Position numbers and translations under genes: made by a program. The notes under the pieces are model-generated. The model was not told the origin of the DNA and ran no database searches. It worked only from the letters and a program-made list of their open reading frames with translations. From a bacterium (lineage in GTDB: Bacteria > Planctomycetota > Planctomycetia > Pirellulales > Pirellulaceae), in the NCBI GenBank assembly GCA_016124445.1, contig WGNR01000005.1, positions 157,457-221,456 of the forward strand: a DNA stretch of 64,000 bases, given 5' to 3'. Numbering within the stretch: position 1 is the first letter of the stretch; each line of letters begins with the position of its first letter. This document shows, one piece after another, positions 9,361 to 17,561 of this stretch.

Positions 9361-9945
9361 CTAGGTGGTGGACTCGTTTCTCTTCTCGGATGGCCTGCGG
9401 GCATAGCGGGCCAACCTCTCTTGCGTATTTACGTGAGACCATTCGATAAGGATGGCCAACGCGACGATGGAGGAAAGGACGGTAGGAATAATCAACACCA
9501 GATTCCCGGTACGGTACAGTAGCCATCCTGTCGCGACAATCTGGCTCAGCGTCAGTAATAGCCCCAGCTTGAAGTAGACCGACTCTCGATACTGCATTCT
9601 TGACCCTACCAGACACAAGAAGATTCCGAAGAGGCAATATCCCCAGTAGAAAAGGCTCACGTTCTCCAACGTCGTCTCATCCGCTCGCGTAGTTACCACC
9701 GCAGAAAGTTCGCGAATGACCCATTGCATCAGCAGTGAGCCCAGGATCTGAAAACCTCCGATTCCAAGACAGAATGCTCCGGCGATCGAAATGCTGGGCT
9801 TCCTGTGACGGGGAGGCTTTGGTGGCATCGGGCTGAAAAGACTTTTGACCGGCGGCGTACCAACCTGCGGATTCTCGTCGACCACTTCCGCCACGGGAGG
9901 TTCAACGATCAGTTTCTCGGGTTGGCTTTCTGGCATGTTTTCCAC
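9361..9945 (-). CDS. 4-TM module membrane protein (single-module paralog)
   Basis: This 194-aa protein of unknown function has the same layout as its neighbours: a Pro-rich N-terminal tail carrying VKSLFSPMPPKP, four hydrophobic helices, and a basic C-terminal tail. The motif VKSLFSPMPPKP is identical to the linker before the fourth module of the large neighbour, which suggests recent duplication. Alternative starts are ATG 9945 and ATG 9936. Confidence 0.7.
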   Translation of the reverse strand: MENMPESQPEKLIVEPPVAEVVDENPQVGTPPVKSLFSPMPPKPPRHRKPSISIAGAFCLGIGGFQILGSLLMQWVIRELSAVVTTRADETTLENVSLFYWGYCLFGIFLCLVGSRMQYRESVYFKLGLLLTLSQIVATGWLLYRTGNLVLIIPTVLSSIVALAILIEWSHVNTQERLARYARRPSEKRNESTT

Positions 9946-10070
9946 GTAACCTGCTCCTTGATTGAGCTACTTCGCATTGTCTCGATCGTAAACGCCAGCG
10001 ATTGCCCACCGCAAATCTTTACGCTTGATAACCATTGACGGCCGCGGCTGGAAGGCTCGGTGGTGGCTTC

Positions 10071-12356
10071 TTACTCGGTCGAGGGCTCTTCTGCGGGTGG
10101 ATGAAGAATGACCGGGATCATGAAAACCAAAGTGATCATGGCCAGGGACATCGGAAACACGAAGAGCGCAAGTCCGGTGCTCTCGAGCAACATCCCAAAC
10201 ACGATGCATTGAGCCAGTGAAACGAACGCCCCCAACAAGGCCATCTCGACATCTTGCGACCGCACTCCCTGCCCAGCCACGAAGATCAGGCAGCCTGAGA
10301 TTAAATACCCCAGGCAGAATTCGAAGGCATAGGTATCCTTCCAAGCCGCTCCGCCGTCCAGCAGCCCAGGCAGATGCATTTGGTTTACGTAATAACTAAC
10401 AATCAGCCCAGCTAGTGCCTCGAAACCTCCGATGCCAATACAAACTGCCGAGGCAAACCTGAGCCAACCTTTGTTGAGAGGTCGCTTCGGCCTCGGCTTA
10501 GGCTTCGGCGGCATCGGGCTAAAGAGACTTTTGACGACAGGCTTCTCTTCGGTAGGCTTCTCTTCGGTAGGCTTCTCACTGACTGGATTCTCTCCGGTAG
10601 GCCTCTTTTCGACGGGTGCCGCACTGACACCTCGATCTTCCTGAGGCCTGATATCTTTCGGTCGTGGTTTCTCCCGAGCCTCGCGTGGTTGATAGTCAAT
10701 CGTTTTGCGAGGCACTTTCTTCGGCTCGGATTGTTCCACGTCATCGACGCGTTCGTCCAACTCGAAGTAAGCTGCTGCGACGACAACTACCGAAGCGACG
10801 GTTACACCGAGGAAAGCCCCAAACCCGGAGCCAAGGTAGATCATGAAGGCAAGGGCCGACTGGAGACCGGCCAGAATCATGGCAAGCCTGGATGCCATGG
10901 CAACACGCAATTGCATCAAGCCTCCGAAAATGCAAAACAGGGCCCCGATCGCGAAAACAACCCAGTAGAAGGTTCGAGCTCCTTCCAAATCCGCCTGCTT
11001 GAACTCGCTTAATTTGTTTTCTATCGCGTATTTAATCCCCCATTGAACCACCAATGAAAACGCCACCTCCAAGCCCCCCATCCCGTAGCAAAGAAGGGAA
11101 GCCACCGAGAAATGCAGTGCGATAGGCTCTGGATAGATGTCCTGTGTCGGCTTCTTGTGCCGCCTGCCGGTTCTGATATGCGTACTTAGCACCAACTCGG
11201 CTTCTACCAGATCGGCATCGATCACTTCTTCGTCGCTGGCCGGCTCTTCATTCGACTTCTTGGCGCCGTGGTGCGAACGGCTTTCCACAATCCATCGCTC
11301 ACTAGAGAAATCCAACTTACGCGGCTTCTTGCGAGACGCTTTTTTCTCTGTTGGTTCCTCTTCCGCCAGCTTCCAATGACTGGCTTCGAACATCACCGCA
11401 GCAAATGCAATTACCGCCAGCAACATCGGAAGGAACAGAATCATGACGCCCGAGGTTCGCCATAAAACGAAAGCAAAGATGAATTGAATGACGCCAATCG
11501 ACAAAATGATCAAGAGTGACTTAAAGGCTCCAGAGCGAAGGCTATTTCCGCAGACGATGAGCACCAATCCGAAGCAGCCCAGACAGGCAGCGACATAGAA
11601 CACCGCATCAGGATTAAGATCGCTGCTTAGATGAAATGGGGCTTCAAATTCCAGCAACACGTCCAGTGAGCCAAGCACCTGAACAGCTCCAACAAGCAAA
11701 CAGATAAATCCACCGAGCAGGAATCGGGCCTTGGGAGGCTGCTGGCTGCGGTTTTGCGCTTCTGGATTCGGCCCTGAATCATTCACCGCGGGTTTAGTAG
11801 CATCTCCCTTTGTCTGGATTGTTTGTCGGGGTTTTTGCGGCGTCTTTTCTTGGGGATTCTGCCTCGGTTTGTTTTCCTTGGCCTGGCTGGCCTGGGCCTC
11901 CTCCTGTTCTAGTAGGTCGGTCGCTTCCCAGAGAATGGCTAGAAAGGGAATGGCACCCAAAACCACAGGGATCACCATTTCCCATGTTTGGGAGCTGGCC
12001 AATTGAAAACCAAACACAACGAACTGAAGCAGCGAAACCAACAGCCCCACTCCGACAGCCAGGAGCAAACGATATTGCAATCCCCACCCGACCAGGCACA
12101 AGAGGAAGCCCGAAAAGCAAAATGCCCACAAGGGCAGGGATCCCAAGGGAGCCGCCTTTCGTAACGCCCACCACGCAATCAGCGAGATCGCAACTTCAAA
12201 ACCGCCAATCACCAGGCAGGTCATCCCGGCTACCGTTTCGTGCACTTTTTCGTCGGGCGATGTCTTAGGCCCCAATACCACGGGTTCGCCAGGATCACTA
12301 AAGACCTTCCTGGACTCGGGCGATTCGTCCGAATTGGGTTGGGGTTGATTGTCCAT
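10071..12356 (-). CDS. Membrane protein with four tandem 4-TM modules
   Basis: Start ATG 12356 gives 761 residues; the longer reading from 12419 is unlikely. The protein contains four copies of a roughly 120-residue module with four hydrophobic helices each (about residues 43-170, 210-335, 415-540 and 630-750), giving about 16 helices. Highly charged, Pro/Lys/Glu-rich linkers separate them. Each module begins with a helix of the type CLVIGGFEVAISLI or CIGIGGFEALAGLI and has a mid-module pattern like GGLMQLR or GWGLQYR. I recognise no catalytic motif and no transporter signature. It looks like an array made by internal duplication; its function is unknown. Confidence 0.75.
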   Translation of the reverse strand: MDNQPQPNSDESPESRKVFSDPGEPVVLGPKTSPDEKVHETVAGMTCLVIGGFEVAISLIAWWALRKAAPLGSLPLWAFCFSGFLLCLVGWGLQYRLLLAVGVGLLVSLLQFVVFGFQLASSQTWEMVIPVVLGAIPFLAILWEATDLLEQEEAQASQAKENKPRQNPQEKTPQKPRQTIQTKGDATKPAVNDSGPNPEAQNRSQQPPKARFLLGGFICLLVGAVQVLGSLDVLLEFEAPFHLSSDLNPDAVFYVAACLGCFGLVLIVCGNSLRSGAFKSLLIILSIGVIQFIFAFVLWRTSGVMILFLPMLLAVIAFAAVMFEASHWKLAEEEPTEKKASRKKPRKLDFSSERWIVESRSHHGAKKSNEEPASDEEVIDADLVEAELVLSTHIRTGRRHKKPTQDIYPEPIALHFSVASLLCYGMGGLEVAFSLVVQWGIKYAIENKLSEFKQADLEGARTFYWVVFAIGALFCIFGGLMQLRVAMASRLAMILAGLQSALAFMIYLGSGFGAFLGVTVASVVVVAAAYFELDERVDDVEQSEPKKVPRKTIDYQPREAREKPRPKDIRPQEDRGVSAAPVEKRPTGENPVSEKPTEEKPTEEKPVVKSLFSPMPPKPKPRPKRPLNKGWLRFASAVCIGIGGFEALAGLIVSYYVNQMHLPGLLDGGAAWKDTYAFEFCLGYLISGCLIFVAGQGVRSQDVEMALLGAFVSLAQCIVFGMLLESTGLALFVFPMSLAMITLVFMIPVILHPPAEEPSTE
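10540..10577 (-). repeat. 15-bp in-frame tandem repeat coding for KPTEE units
   Basis: Two exact copies of GGCTTCTCTTCGGTA (10540-10554 and 10555-10569) and half of a third encode a Lys-Pro-Thr-Glu-Glu repeat in the linker before module four. It is a likely slippage site. Confidence 0.8.
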
Positions 12357-12442
12357 GGTTTCGCTTCCGCCCTTGGCAACTGCTAGCGCAACGATCATAG
12401 CCTGCCGCGCCCGGCACATGCAAATTGCGGTTTAAACCATTG

Positions 12443-12988
12443 TCAATCAGCCACAGACGTTTCGTCTGATTCCAACGCGCGCGGCAACGCTCGGCCATGT
12501 TGAAACTGCAGGCGAATACTTTGCCTCAACAGAACGATGCAGGCCAGCATGCCATAGATTCCCCAGATCAATGTTGGCGGCCAGAACGAGGGAAGCGTGC
12601 AAAAGAATGCCACAAGGCCAACAAGGCCCAGCCCGATCGCCATCAAGCGGCCCCACTTTCGCCGATACTGTAGTCCAATGGCGGTGAGCAGCGTATAGGC
12701 GGCCGCCAGTGCGAAACCCAATACGATCAGAAACAGCAAGAACATATCGCGTTGACGGAAGCTATTGAACTCGAGTCGATAGTCTCCACCGAATTGAACG
12801 TAGGCAAAGCCGTCGCTGGTCAGCAAGTCGCAGAACAAAAACCCGAACCCTAGCAACATCCCCAGAAACATCAACAACAAGACCCAAGTCAAAACCACCA
12901 CAACCGTGATCGGCCAACTGCGTGGATGACTGGCCGAGGAAGTTGTTTCCGCGGCAGGCGAACCGAACGGATTCGTTCCTGAATTCAT
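12443..12988 (-). CDS. 4-TM membrane protein with NPFGSP N-terminus
   Basis: This 181-aa product (start ATG 12988; ATG 12991 is the alternative) has four hydrophobic segments. Its N-terminal TNPFGSPAAE resembles the NPF-SP starts common in planctomycete membrane proteins. The segment GLQYRRKWGRLMAIGLG between helices resembles GVQTQREWGRILTIV of the next gene and GWGLQYR of the large array protein, so the three probably share a fold. Function unknown. Confidence 0.7.
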   Translation of the reverse strand: MNSGTNPFGSPAAETTSSASHPRSWPITVVVVLTWVLLLMFLGMLLGFGFLFCDLLTSDGFAYVQFGGDYRLEFNSFRQRDMFLLFLIVLGFALAAAYTLLTAIGLQYRRKWGRLMAIGLGLVGLVAFFCTLPSFWPPTLIWGIYGMLACIVLLRQSIRLQFQHGRALPRALESDETSVAD

Positions 12989-13006
12989 CACATTGCCGGC
13001 TGCTGC

Positions 13007-13507
13007 TTAGCGGAACATTCGGGCATTGTCAGGATTCAACAACACCACCAGGGTAAAGATCGTGTAGGCGGCATAGATCAATCCGACCGGGCTAAGCGAC
13101 ATTAAACTCAAGAGCGCCAACAGCCCGGAAATACCAGCCAACACGATCGTCAGAATGCGTCCCCATTCGCGTTGGGTTTGCACGCCGTAACCAGCTAGAA
13201 TCAGCGGCAACCCCAGCAATCCGGTGATAACACCAACTCCAATAACCACGGCGGTCATAACCCCAACTGCCGCTTTATCGTTGGCATCAAATTTTTGGTT
13301 TTCCTGGGCGGCAGCCATGATCACTTGCATGAACCCTGCTCCAAAGATGGCGACGCAAGCACCACAAGCCAGCTGCAAACCACCAAAAACGTAGTTGATC
13401 ACTGCAATGGTAATGATCAACGGTTTCGAGCCTTGAGGGGGCTGCTGTGGTGGGTAGTGGGTGGTGGGGTTAGGCGAGCGAAACGGATCGTCGTCGAATT
13501 GGGACAC
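13007..13507 (-). CDS. 4-TM membrane protein with FRSPNP N-terminus
   Basis: The start is set at GTG 13507 because GGGAG lies eight bases upstream and the product then begins SQFDDDPFRSPNPTTHYPPQ, a typical planctomycete N-terminus. The TTG/ATG reading from 13582 lacks such a site. The 166-aa product has a Pro/Gln-rich cytosolic tail and four hydrophobic helices with the WGR motif after helix three. It is the first gene of the minus-strand array. Function unknown. Confidence 0.7.
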   Translation of the reverse strand: MSQFDDDPFRSPNPTTHYPPQQPPQGSKPLIITIAVINYVFGGLQLACGACVAIFGAGFMQVIMAAAQENQKFDANDKAAVGVMTAVVIGVGVITGLLGLPLILAGYGVQTQREWGRILTIVLAGISGLLALLSLMSLSPVGLIYAAYTIFTLVVLLNPDNARMFR

Positions 13508-13703
13508 AGAGGAGACTCCCAGGAAGCTTGCAGAGCAGTAGTCATTGATCAGACGTAAAACTAAACGGAGCGATTTTATCAAGTGATTCGGTCAAGAGCC
13601 ACAATTCTTGATTCATCTAAGCGTTGGAGCAAATTTTGCGAGAAGTTTCCTCCGAAGTTGGCTTCGGATCCCCTTTTCACCCCGTCTGCCTGCCTTCGGT
13701 CCC

Positions 13704-13731
13704 TTGTAACTCGTAGCACGTTCTCAATAAT
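13704..13731 (+). promoter_or_regulatory. Possible promoter of the sugar-nucleotide group
   Basis: TTGTAA (13704-13709) and AATAAT (13726-13731) with a 16-base spacer lie about 50 bases upstream of the pyrophosphorylase start. Confidence 0.3.
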
Positions 13732-13781
13732 GACCTACAAGCTACCCCGTGATCGCAGCCCCACAGAACATGGAGAGCCGT

Positions 13782-15176
13782 ATGGCATTGTCTCACGAAC
13801 TGATGGAACAACTTAAAGCCGCCGGACAAAACGAGCTCGCGCAGTATCTGCAAATTGCGCAAGAGTCGACCGCGAAAAAGCTGGCCGAGCAACTCAAGCA
13901 AATCGATTTCGAAGAGCTCGCGGCACTAACCAGCGAAAGCGAGACAAGCGAGAGCACGCGCGATTACACCAAGCTCGTGCCCCCCCAGGCGGTTCGCTTG
14001 AAAGACCAGGACCCCGCCAAAATGGCCGAGGCCCGCCAAGTAGGCGATAAGCTTCTAACCGAAGGCAAAGTCGCCGCGCTGCTGGTCGCCGGCGGACAAG
14101 GTTCGCGTCTCGGTTTCGATCATCCCAAGGGGATGTTCCCGATCGGGCCGGTTTCCAGTAAGACGCTCTTTCAAATTCATTTTGAAAAGATCGTTGCCCG
14201 CGGTCGCCGCTACGGCAAACCGATTCCGCTCTACCTGATGACCAGCCCGGCGACGCATGAGGAAACGATCGAGTTCCTCGAAAAGCACGATCGGTTCGGC
14301 ATGGCGAAAGAAGACCTGCACATCTTCTGCCAGGGAACGATGCCGGCGATCGACCTGCAAACAAAACAGCTGCTGCTGGCCGAGAAAGATTCGCTCGCAC
14401 TCAGCCCCGACGGACATGGCGGAATGTTGGCCGCGCTGGTCAAGAGCGGCTGCCTGGAAGATATGACCAAGCGCGGGATCGAAGAGATCTATTACTTCCA
14501 GGTCGACAATCCCCTGGCCGATGTTTGCGAGCCGGAACTGTTGGGATTGCATCACCTAGCCGAAAGCGAAATGTCAACTCAGGTCGTCGCCAAGAAGCTG
14601 CCGGAAGAAAAGCTCGGCATCCTGGCTCAACTCGACGGCAAGCTACAATTGGTCGAATACAGCGAACTGCCCGCCGAACAAGCTGCCGAGACGATCGAAG
14701 ATGGCACGCTCAAACATTGGGCCGGCAACATCGCCGTGCATGGCGTCAAGAAGTCGTTTCTCGATCGCATGGCGACCCTCGCCGGCAGCCTGCCCTGGCA
14801 CAAGGCAATCAAGAAGGTCCCGTTCGTCAATCCGGCCGGCGACGTCGTCGAGCCGTTAGAACCCAACGCGATCAAGTTCGAGCGATTCATCTTCGATCTG
14901 TTGCCTCAGGCCAAAAACCCGTTGGCGGTCGAAGTCGATCCGGCCCTTCGGTTCGCTCCAGTCAAAAACGCCGACGGTGCCCAGTCCGATACGCCCCAGG
15001 CCTGCAAAGAGGCACTGTGCGAAGTAGCTCGTCGCTGGCTTAAAGAGTGCGGCGTTTCCTGCGCGACCGATCGCCAAGTAGAAATCAGTCCGCTAGCCGC
15101 ACTCGATGCCGGTCAATTAAAACAGAGGCTAGCCGAAAAGCCAGCGCTTGCTCAAGCCGATCTCATCGACGATTAA
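13782..15176 (+). CDS. UDP-sugar (UDP-GlcNAc/UDP-Glc type) pyrophosphorylase
   Basis: The product (464 aa from ATG 13782, GGAG six bases upstream) joins UTP and a sugar-1-phosphate to make a UDP-sugar. Diagnostic motifs are LLVAGGQGSRLGFDHPKGM (about residues 101-119, nucleotide-binding loop), PLYLMTSPATHEET, FCQGTMPAID, SPDGHGG and YFQVDNPLAD. This is the eukaryote-like UDPGP family, closest in style to UDP-N-acetylhexosamine pyrophosphorylase; the sugar specificity is inference. The next gene starts ten bases downstream, and together they supply UDP- and GDP-sugars for surface glycans. Confidence 0.9.
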   Translation: MALSHELMEQLKAAGQNELAQYLQIAQESTAKKLAEQLKQIDFEELAALTSESETSESTRDYTKLVPPQAVRLKDQDPAKMAEARQVGDKLLTEGKVAALLVAGGQGSRLGFDHPKGMFPIGPVSSKTLFQIHFEKIVARGRRYGKPIPLYLMTSPATHEETIEFLEKHDRFGMAKEDLHIFCQGTMPAIDLQTKQLLLAEKDSLALSPDGHGGMLAALVKSGCLEDMTKRGIEEIYYFQVDNPLADVCEPELLGLHHLAESEMSTQVVAKKLPEEKLGILAQLDGKLQLVEYSELPAEQAAETIEDGTLKHWAGNIAVHGVKKSFLDRMATLAGSLPWHKAIKKVPFVNPAGDVVEPLEPNAIKFERFIFDLLPQAKNPLAVEVDPALRFAPVKNADGAQSDTPQACKEALCEVARRWLKECGVSCATDRQVEISPLAALDAGQLKQRLAEKPALAQADLIDD

Positions 15177-15186
15177 GGAAGAATAT

Positions 15187-16263
15187 ATGCTGCATGCCAT
15201 TGTGATGGCCGGAGGATCCGGTACCCGTTTTTGGCCAGCCAGTCGTAACGACAAGCCAAAACAACTGCTTCGCATGACCGGCGAAGCCTCAATGATCCAG
15301 GCCACCTGTCGGCGTCTGGAAGGGATGGTTCCGCCAGAGCAGCTTTATATCTTCACGGCCCAGCACCTGGTCGAGCCGATCGCCGAGCAACTTCCTGAAG
15401 TACCACCCACTTCGATCGTGGGCGAACCTCACAAGCGTGATACGGCTCCTTGTATCGGACTCGCGGCGCTGCTGGTGCAAAAAAATGACCCCGACGGCAC
15501 GATGGTCGTCATGCCGTCGGACCATGTGATTTCGCCCGAAGCCGACTTTCGCCAAGCCATCCAAGCGGCCGCCGCGCTGGTCGATGCCCAGCCCGAAACG
15601 ATCGTCACCTTCGGCATTTCGCCGACCTATCCGGCTGAGACCTTCGGCTATATCGAACGTGGCAAGCGGCTCGAAGCACCGGGGCTGAACGCGTTCGAGG
15701 TGGTTCGCTTCCGCGAGAAGCCGAAAGGAGAGGTCGCCCAAGAATATTTCGACTCCGGCAACTTCTACTGGAACGCCGGCATCTTCATCTGGAAAGCGAA
15801 GACGGTGCTCGATGCCATCAAAAAGCACGAGCCCGAAATGTTCGCTCACCTGGAAACGATCGCCAATGCCTGGGGCACGCCGCAACAAGCCGAAGTGTTC
15901 GATCGCGAGTTCGGTTCCATCCAGGGCAAGTCGATCGACTATGCCGTGATGGAACATCACGAGCACATCGTCGTCGTCGAGGCTCCATTCAATTGGGACG
16001 ACGTCGGCAACTGGCAAAGCATGGCTCGGCTGCATGGGCAAGACGAATCAGGCAACACCCACTTGGGCGAAGTCCTGGCGATCGATTCCAACGGATGCAT
16101 TGTCCGGGGAGAACATGGCCACCTGGTCGTCACCCTGGGAACCCAGGAGTTAATCATCGTGCATACGCCCGATGCGACCCTGGTGGCCGATAAATCGCGT
16201 GAAGAAGACATTCGCGAGGTCGTCAAGAAACTGCAATCCGGAGAACTGCGGCGATACCTGTAA
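15187..16263 (+). CDS. Mannose-1-phosphate guanylyltransferase
   Basis: The enzyme makes GDP-mannose from GTP and mannose-1-phosphate. Start ATG 15187 has AAGGAAG just upstream. The N-terminus MLHAIVMAGGSGTRFWPASR followed by KPKQLL is the family signature; VMPSDHVI, FGYIERG, FREKP, WNAGIF and NWDDVGNW follow in the expected order. At 358 aa it is the short form without the phosphomannose-isomerase domain found in ManC/AlgA. It forms a probable operon with the preceding pyrophosphorylase and with ruvX. Confidence 0.93.
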   Translation: MLHAIVMAGGSGTRFWPASRNDKPKQLLRMTGEASMIQATCRRLEGMVPPEQLYIFTAQHLVEPIAEQLPEVPPTSIVGEPHKRDTAPCIGLAALLVQKNDPDGTMVVMPSDHVISPEADFRQAIQAAAALVDAQPETIVTFGISPTYPAETFGYIERGKRLEAPGLNAFEVVRFREKPKGEVAQEYFDSGNFYWNAGIFIWKAKTVLDAIKKHEPEMFAHLETIANAWGTPQQAEVFDREFGSIQGKSIDYAVMEHHEHIVVVEAPFNWDDVGNWQSMARLHGQDESGNTHLGEVLAIDSNGCIVRGEHGHLVVTLGTQELIIVHTPDATLVADKSREEDIREVVKKLQSGELRRYL

Positions 16264-16275
16264 CGTGCCGCCAGC

Positions 16276-16752
16276 ATGAGTAACCAACTTCCTTCCATTC
16301 CTGAAAGCGGACGCATTGCCGCGGTCGATTACGGCACCGTTCGTATCGGCATCGCGATCACCGACCCCGATCGCGTGCTGTGCAGCCCCTTGGAAAACTA
16401 CAACCGCCGCAGCCCGTCGAAGGACGCCCAGTACTTCCGCGAACTGGCCGAACTGGAACGGATTGTTCTCTTCGTCGTGGGTCTGCCGGTTCACTTGAGC
16501 GGCGAAGAAAGCCAGAAGTCGTACGAGGCCCGGCAGTTTGGCAAGTGGCTCTTTGAAACGGCCGGCGTTCCAGTTACCTTCTACGACGAACGCTTCACCA
16601 CCAGCATGGCCAAAGATCTATTGCAGGAAGCAGGCCTGACCAAGAAACGCCGCAAAGCCCGAATGGATATGCTTGCGGCCCAGATCTTACTGACGGCGTT
16701 TTTAGAAAATCCAGACCGAGCGTTGGGGAGTATCTCGAGGTTGGAAGACTAA
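16276..16752 (+). CDS. ruvX: RuvX/YqgF-family putative Holliday junction resolvase
   Basis: This 158-aa protein has the RNase H-like fold signatures of the family: AAVDYGTVRIGIAITD near the N-terminus, FVVGLPVHLSGEES in the middle and FYDERFTTSMA followed by a conserved C-terminal helix with DMLAAQILLTAFLE. Family members process 16S rRNA 3'-ends or Holliday junctions. It lies 12 bases downstream of the guanylyltransferase. Confidence 0.92.
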   Translation: MSNQLPSIPESGRIAAVDYGTVRIGIAITDPDRVLCSPLENYNRRSPSKDAQYFRELAELERIVLFVVGLPVHLSGEESQKSYEARQFGKWLFETAGVPVTFYDERFTTSMAKDLLQEAGLTKKRRKARMDMLAAQILLTAFLENPDRALGSISRLED

Positions 16753-16768
16753 CGTTCTCTCCCTTCCT

Positions 16769-16965
16769 AGCCCCGAAGGGGCGACATGCAATAGCCAGGG
16801 GTGCAAACCCCTGGAACCTCGACGCCATAAAAGCTCAAGCCCCAACGGGGCGACATAGGATGCATTTGGTTCGCTCTATGCCGCCCCCTTGGGGCTTTTG
16901 TTTTATTTTCAATTCAATACCTGGGGCTCGCGCCCCTGGCTATTGCATGGCGCCCCGTTGGGGCT
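16769..16965. repeat. Nested inverted-repeat element (REP/BIME-like)
   Basis: The outer arms 16769-16814 and 16919-16965 are imperfect reverse complements of about 46 bases, sharing the core GCCATGCAATAGCCAGGGG with one difference. Inside them are a second inverted pair, 16838-16857 and 16876-16897 (AGCCCCAACGGGGCGACATA type). Each of the four half-units starts with a small hairpin AGCCCC-GGGGCG. The element sits between convergent genes and has no coding capacity. It looks like a dispersed intergenic repeat that could also stop transcription from both sides. Confidence 0.85.
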
Positions 16966-16975
16966 CCTGAGATTC

Positions 16976-17416
16976 TCAAGGCTTCGCTTTTTCCGGCGGG
17001 CTCTTCTTCAAACTCCATTCACCAGAAAATCCCAACTTGCCATCGACGAAGACGTAAAACTCTCCTTCGGCAAGCTGGTCACTTTTGACGACACCTACGT
17101 AGTGGAACGAAATGATCTCCCCCTTCTCGATCGCGGTCATGCCGACTTTCATTTCTCCCTTGAGCATCGACCCTTTCAAGACGATCTTGTTGCCTGACAT
17201 GCCCTGAGTGTAAACGACCACCTCGTCATCGATGGTCGTAACCTGGGCCGGCAGCGTGATCTCTCGATTCTTTTTCGGCATCACCGGGGTGATCAATTTC
17301 AAGTCGTACCGGCCTGGTTCGAGCTGCGGAACCTTCTGCAGATTCACGACTTGAGCTTGCCCGATGGCGGCAGAGGAAAGCACGATCAGTGCAGCCAGGG
17401 GAACGAGTTTGAACAT
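16976..17416 (-). CDS. Secreted protein of unknown function
   Basis: Start ATG 17416 has AGGAG nine bases upstream; the product is 146 aa. The first 22 residues (MFKLVPLAALIVLSSAAIGQ) are a clear signal peptide, so the earlier TTG/ATG starts giving 209 aa are wrong. The mature part is small and beta-rich, with GRYDLKLITPVMPKKN and FYVFVDGKLGFSGEW, and no cysteines for a catalytic site. No known family recognised. It lies downstream of the MFS gene on the same strand. Confidence 0.75.
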   Translation of the reverse strand: MFKLVPLAALIVLSSAAIGQAQVVNLQKVPQLEPGRYDLKLITPVMPKKNREITLPAQVTTIDDEVVVYTQGMSGNKIVLKGSMLKGEMKVGMTAIEKGEIISFHYVGVVKSDQLAEGEFYVFVDGKLGFSGEWSLKKSPPEKAKP

Positions 17417-17561
17417 CGAGGATGGCTCCTGGGTAAGTAGCTTGCTGAAGGGGCGCCCACCGGCAGGCTCGATTCTAGCGTCTACCCCCTGAAAATGACA
17501 AAGCCAGTCCGGAAGAGAAGATGCGTCGACCAAGACGACGCCAAGGCACCCCGTAGCGTGG

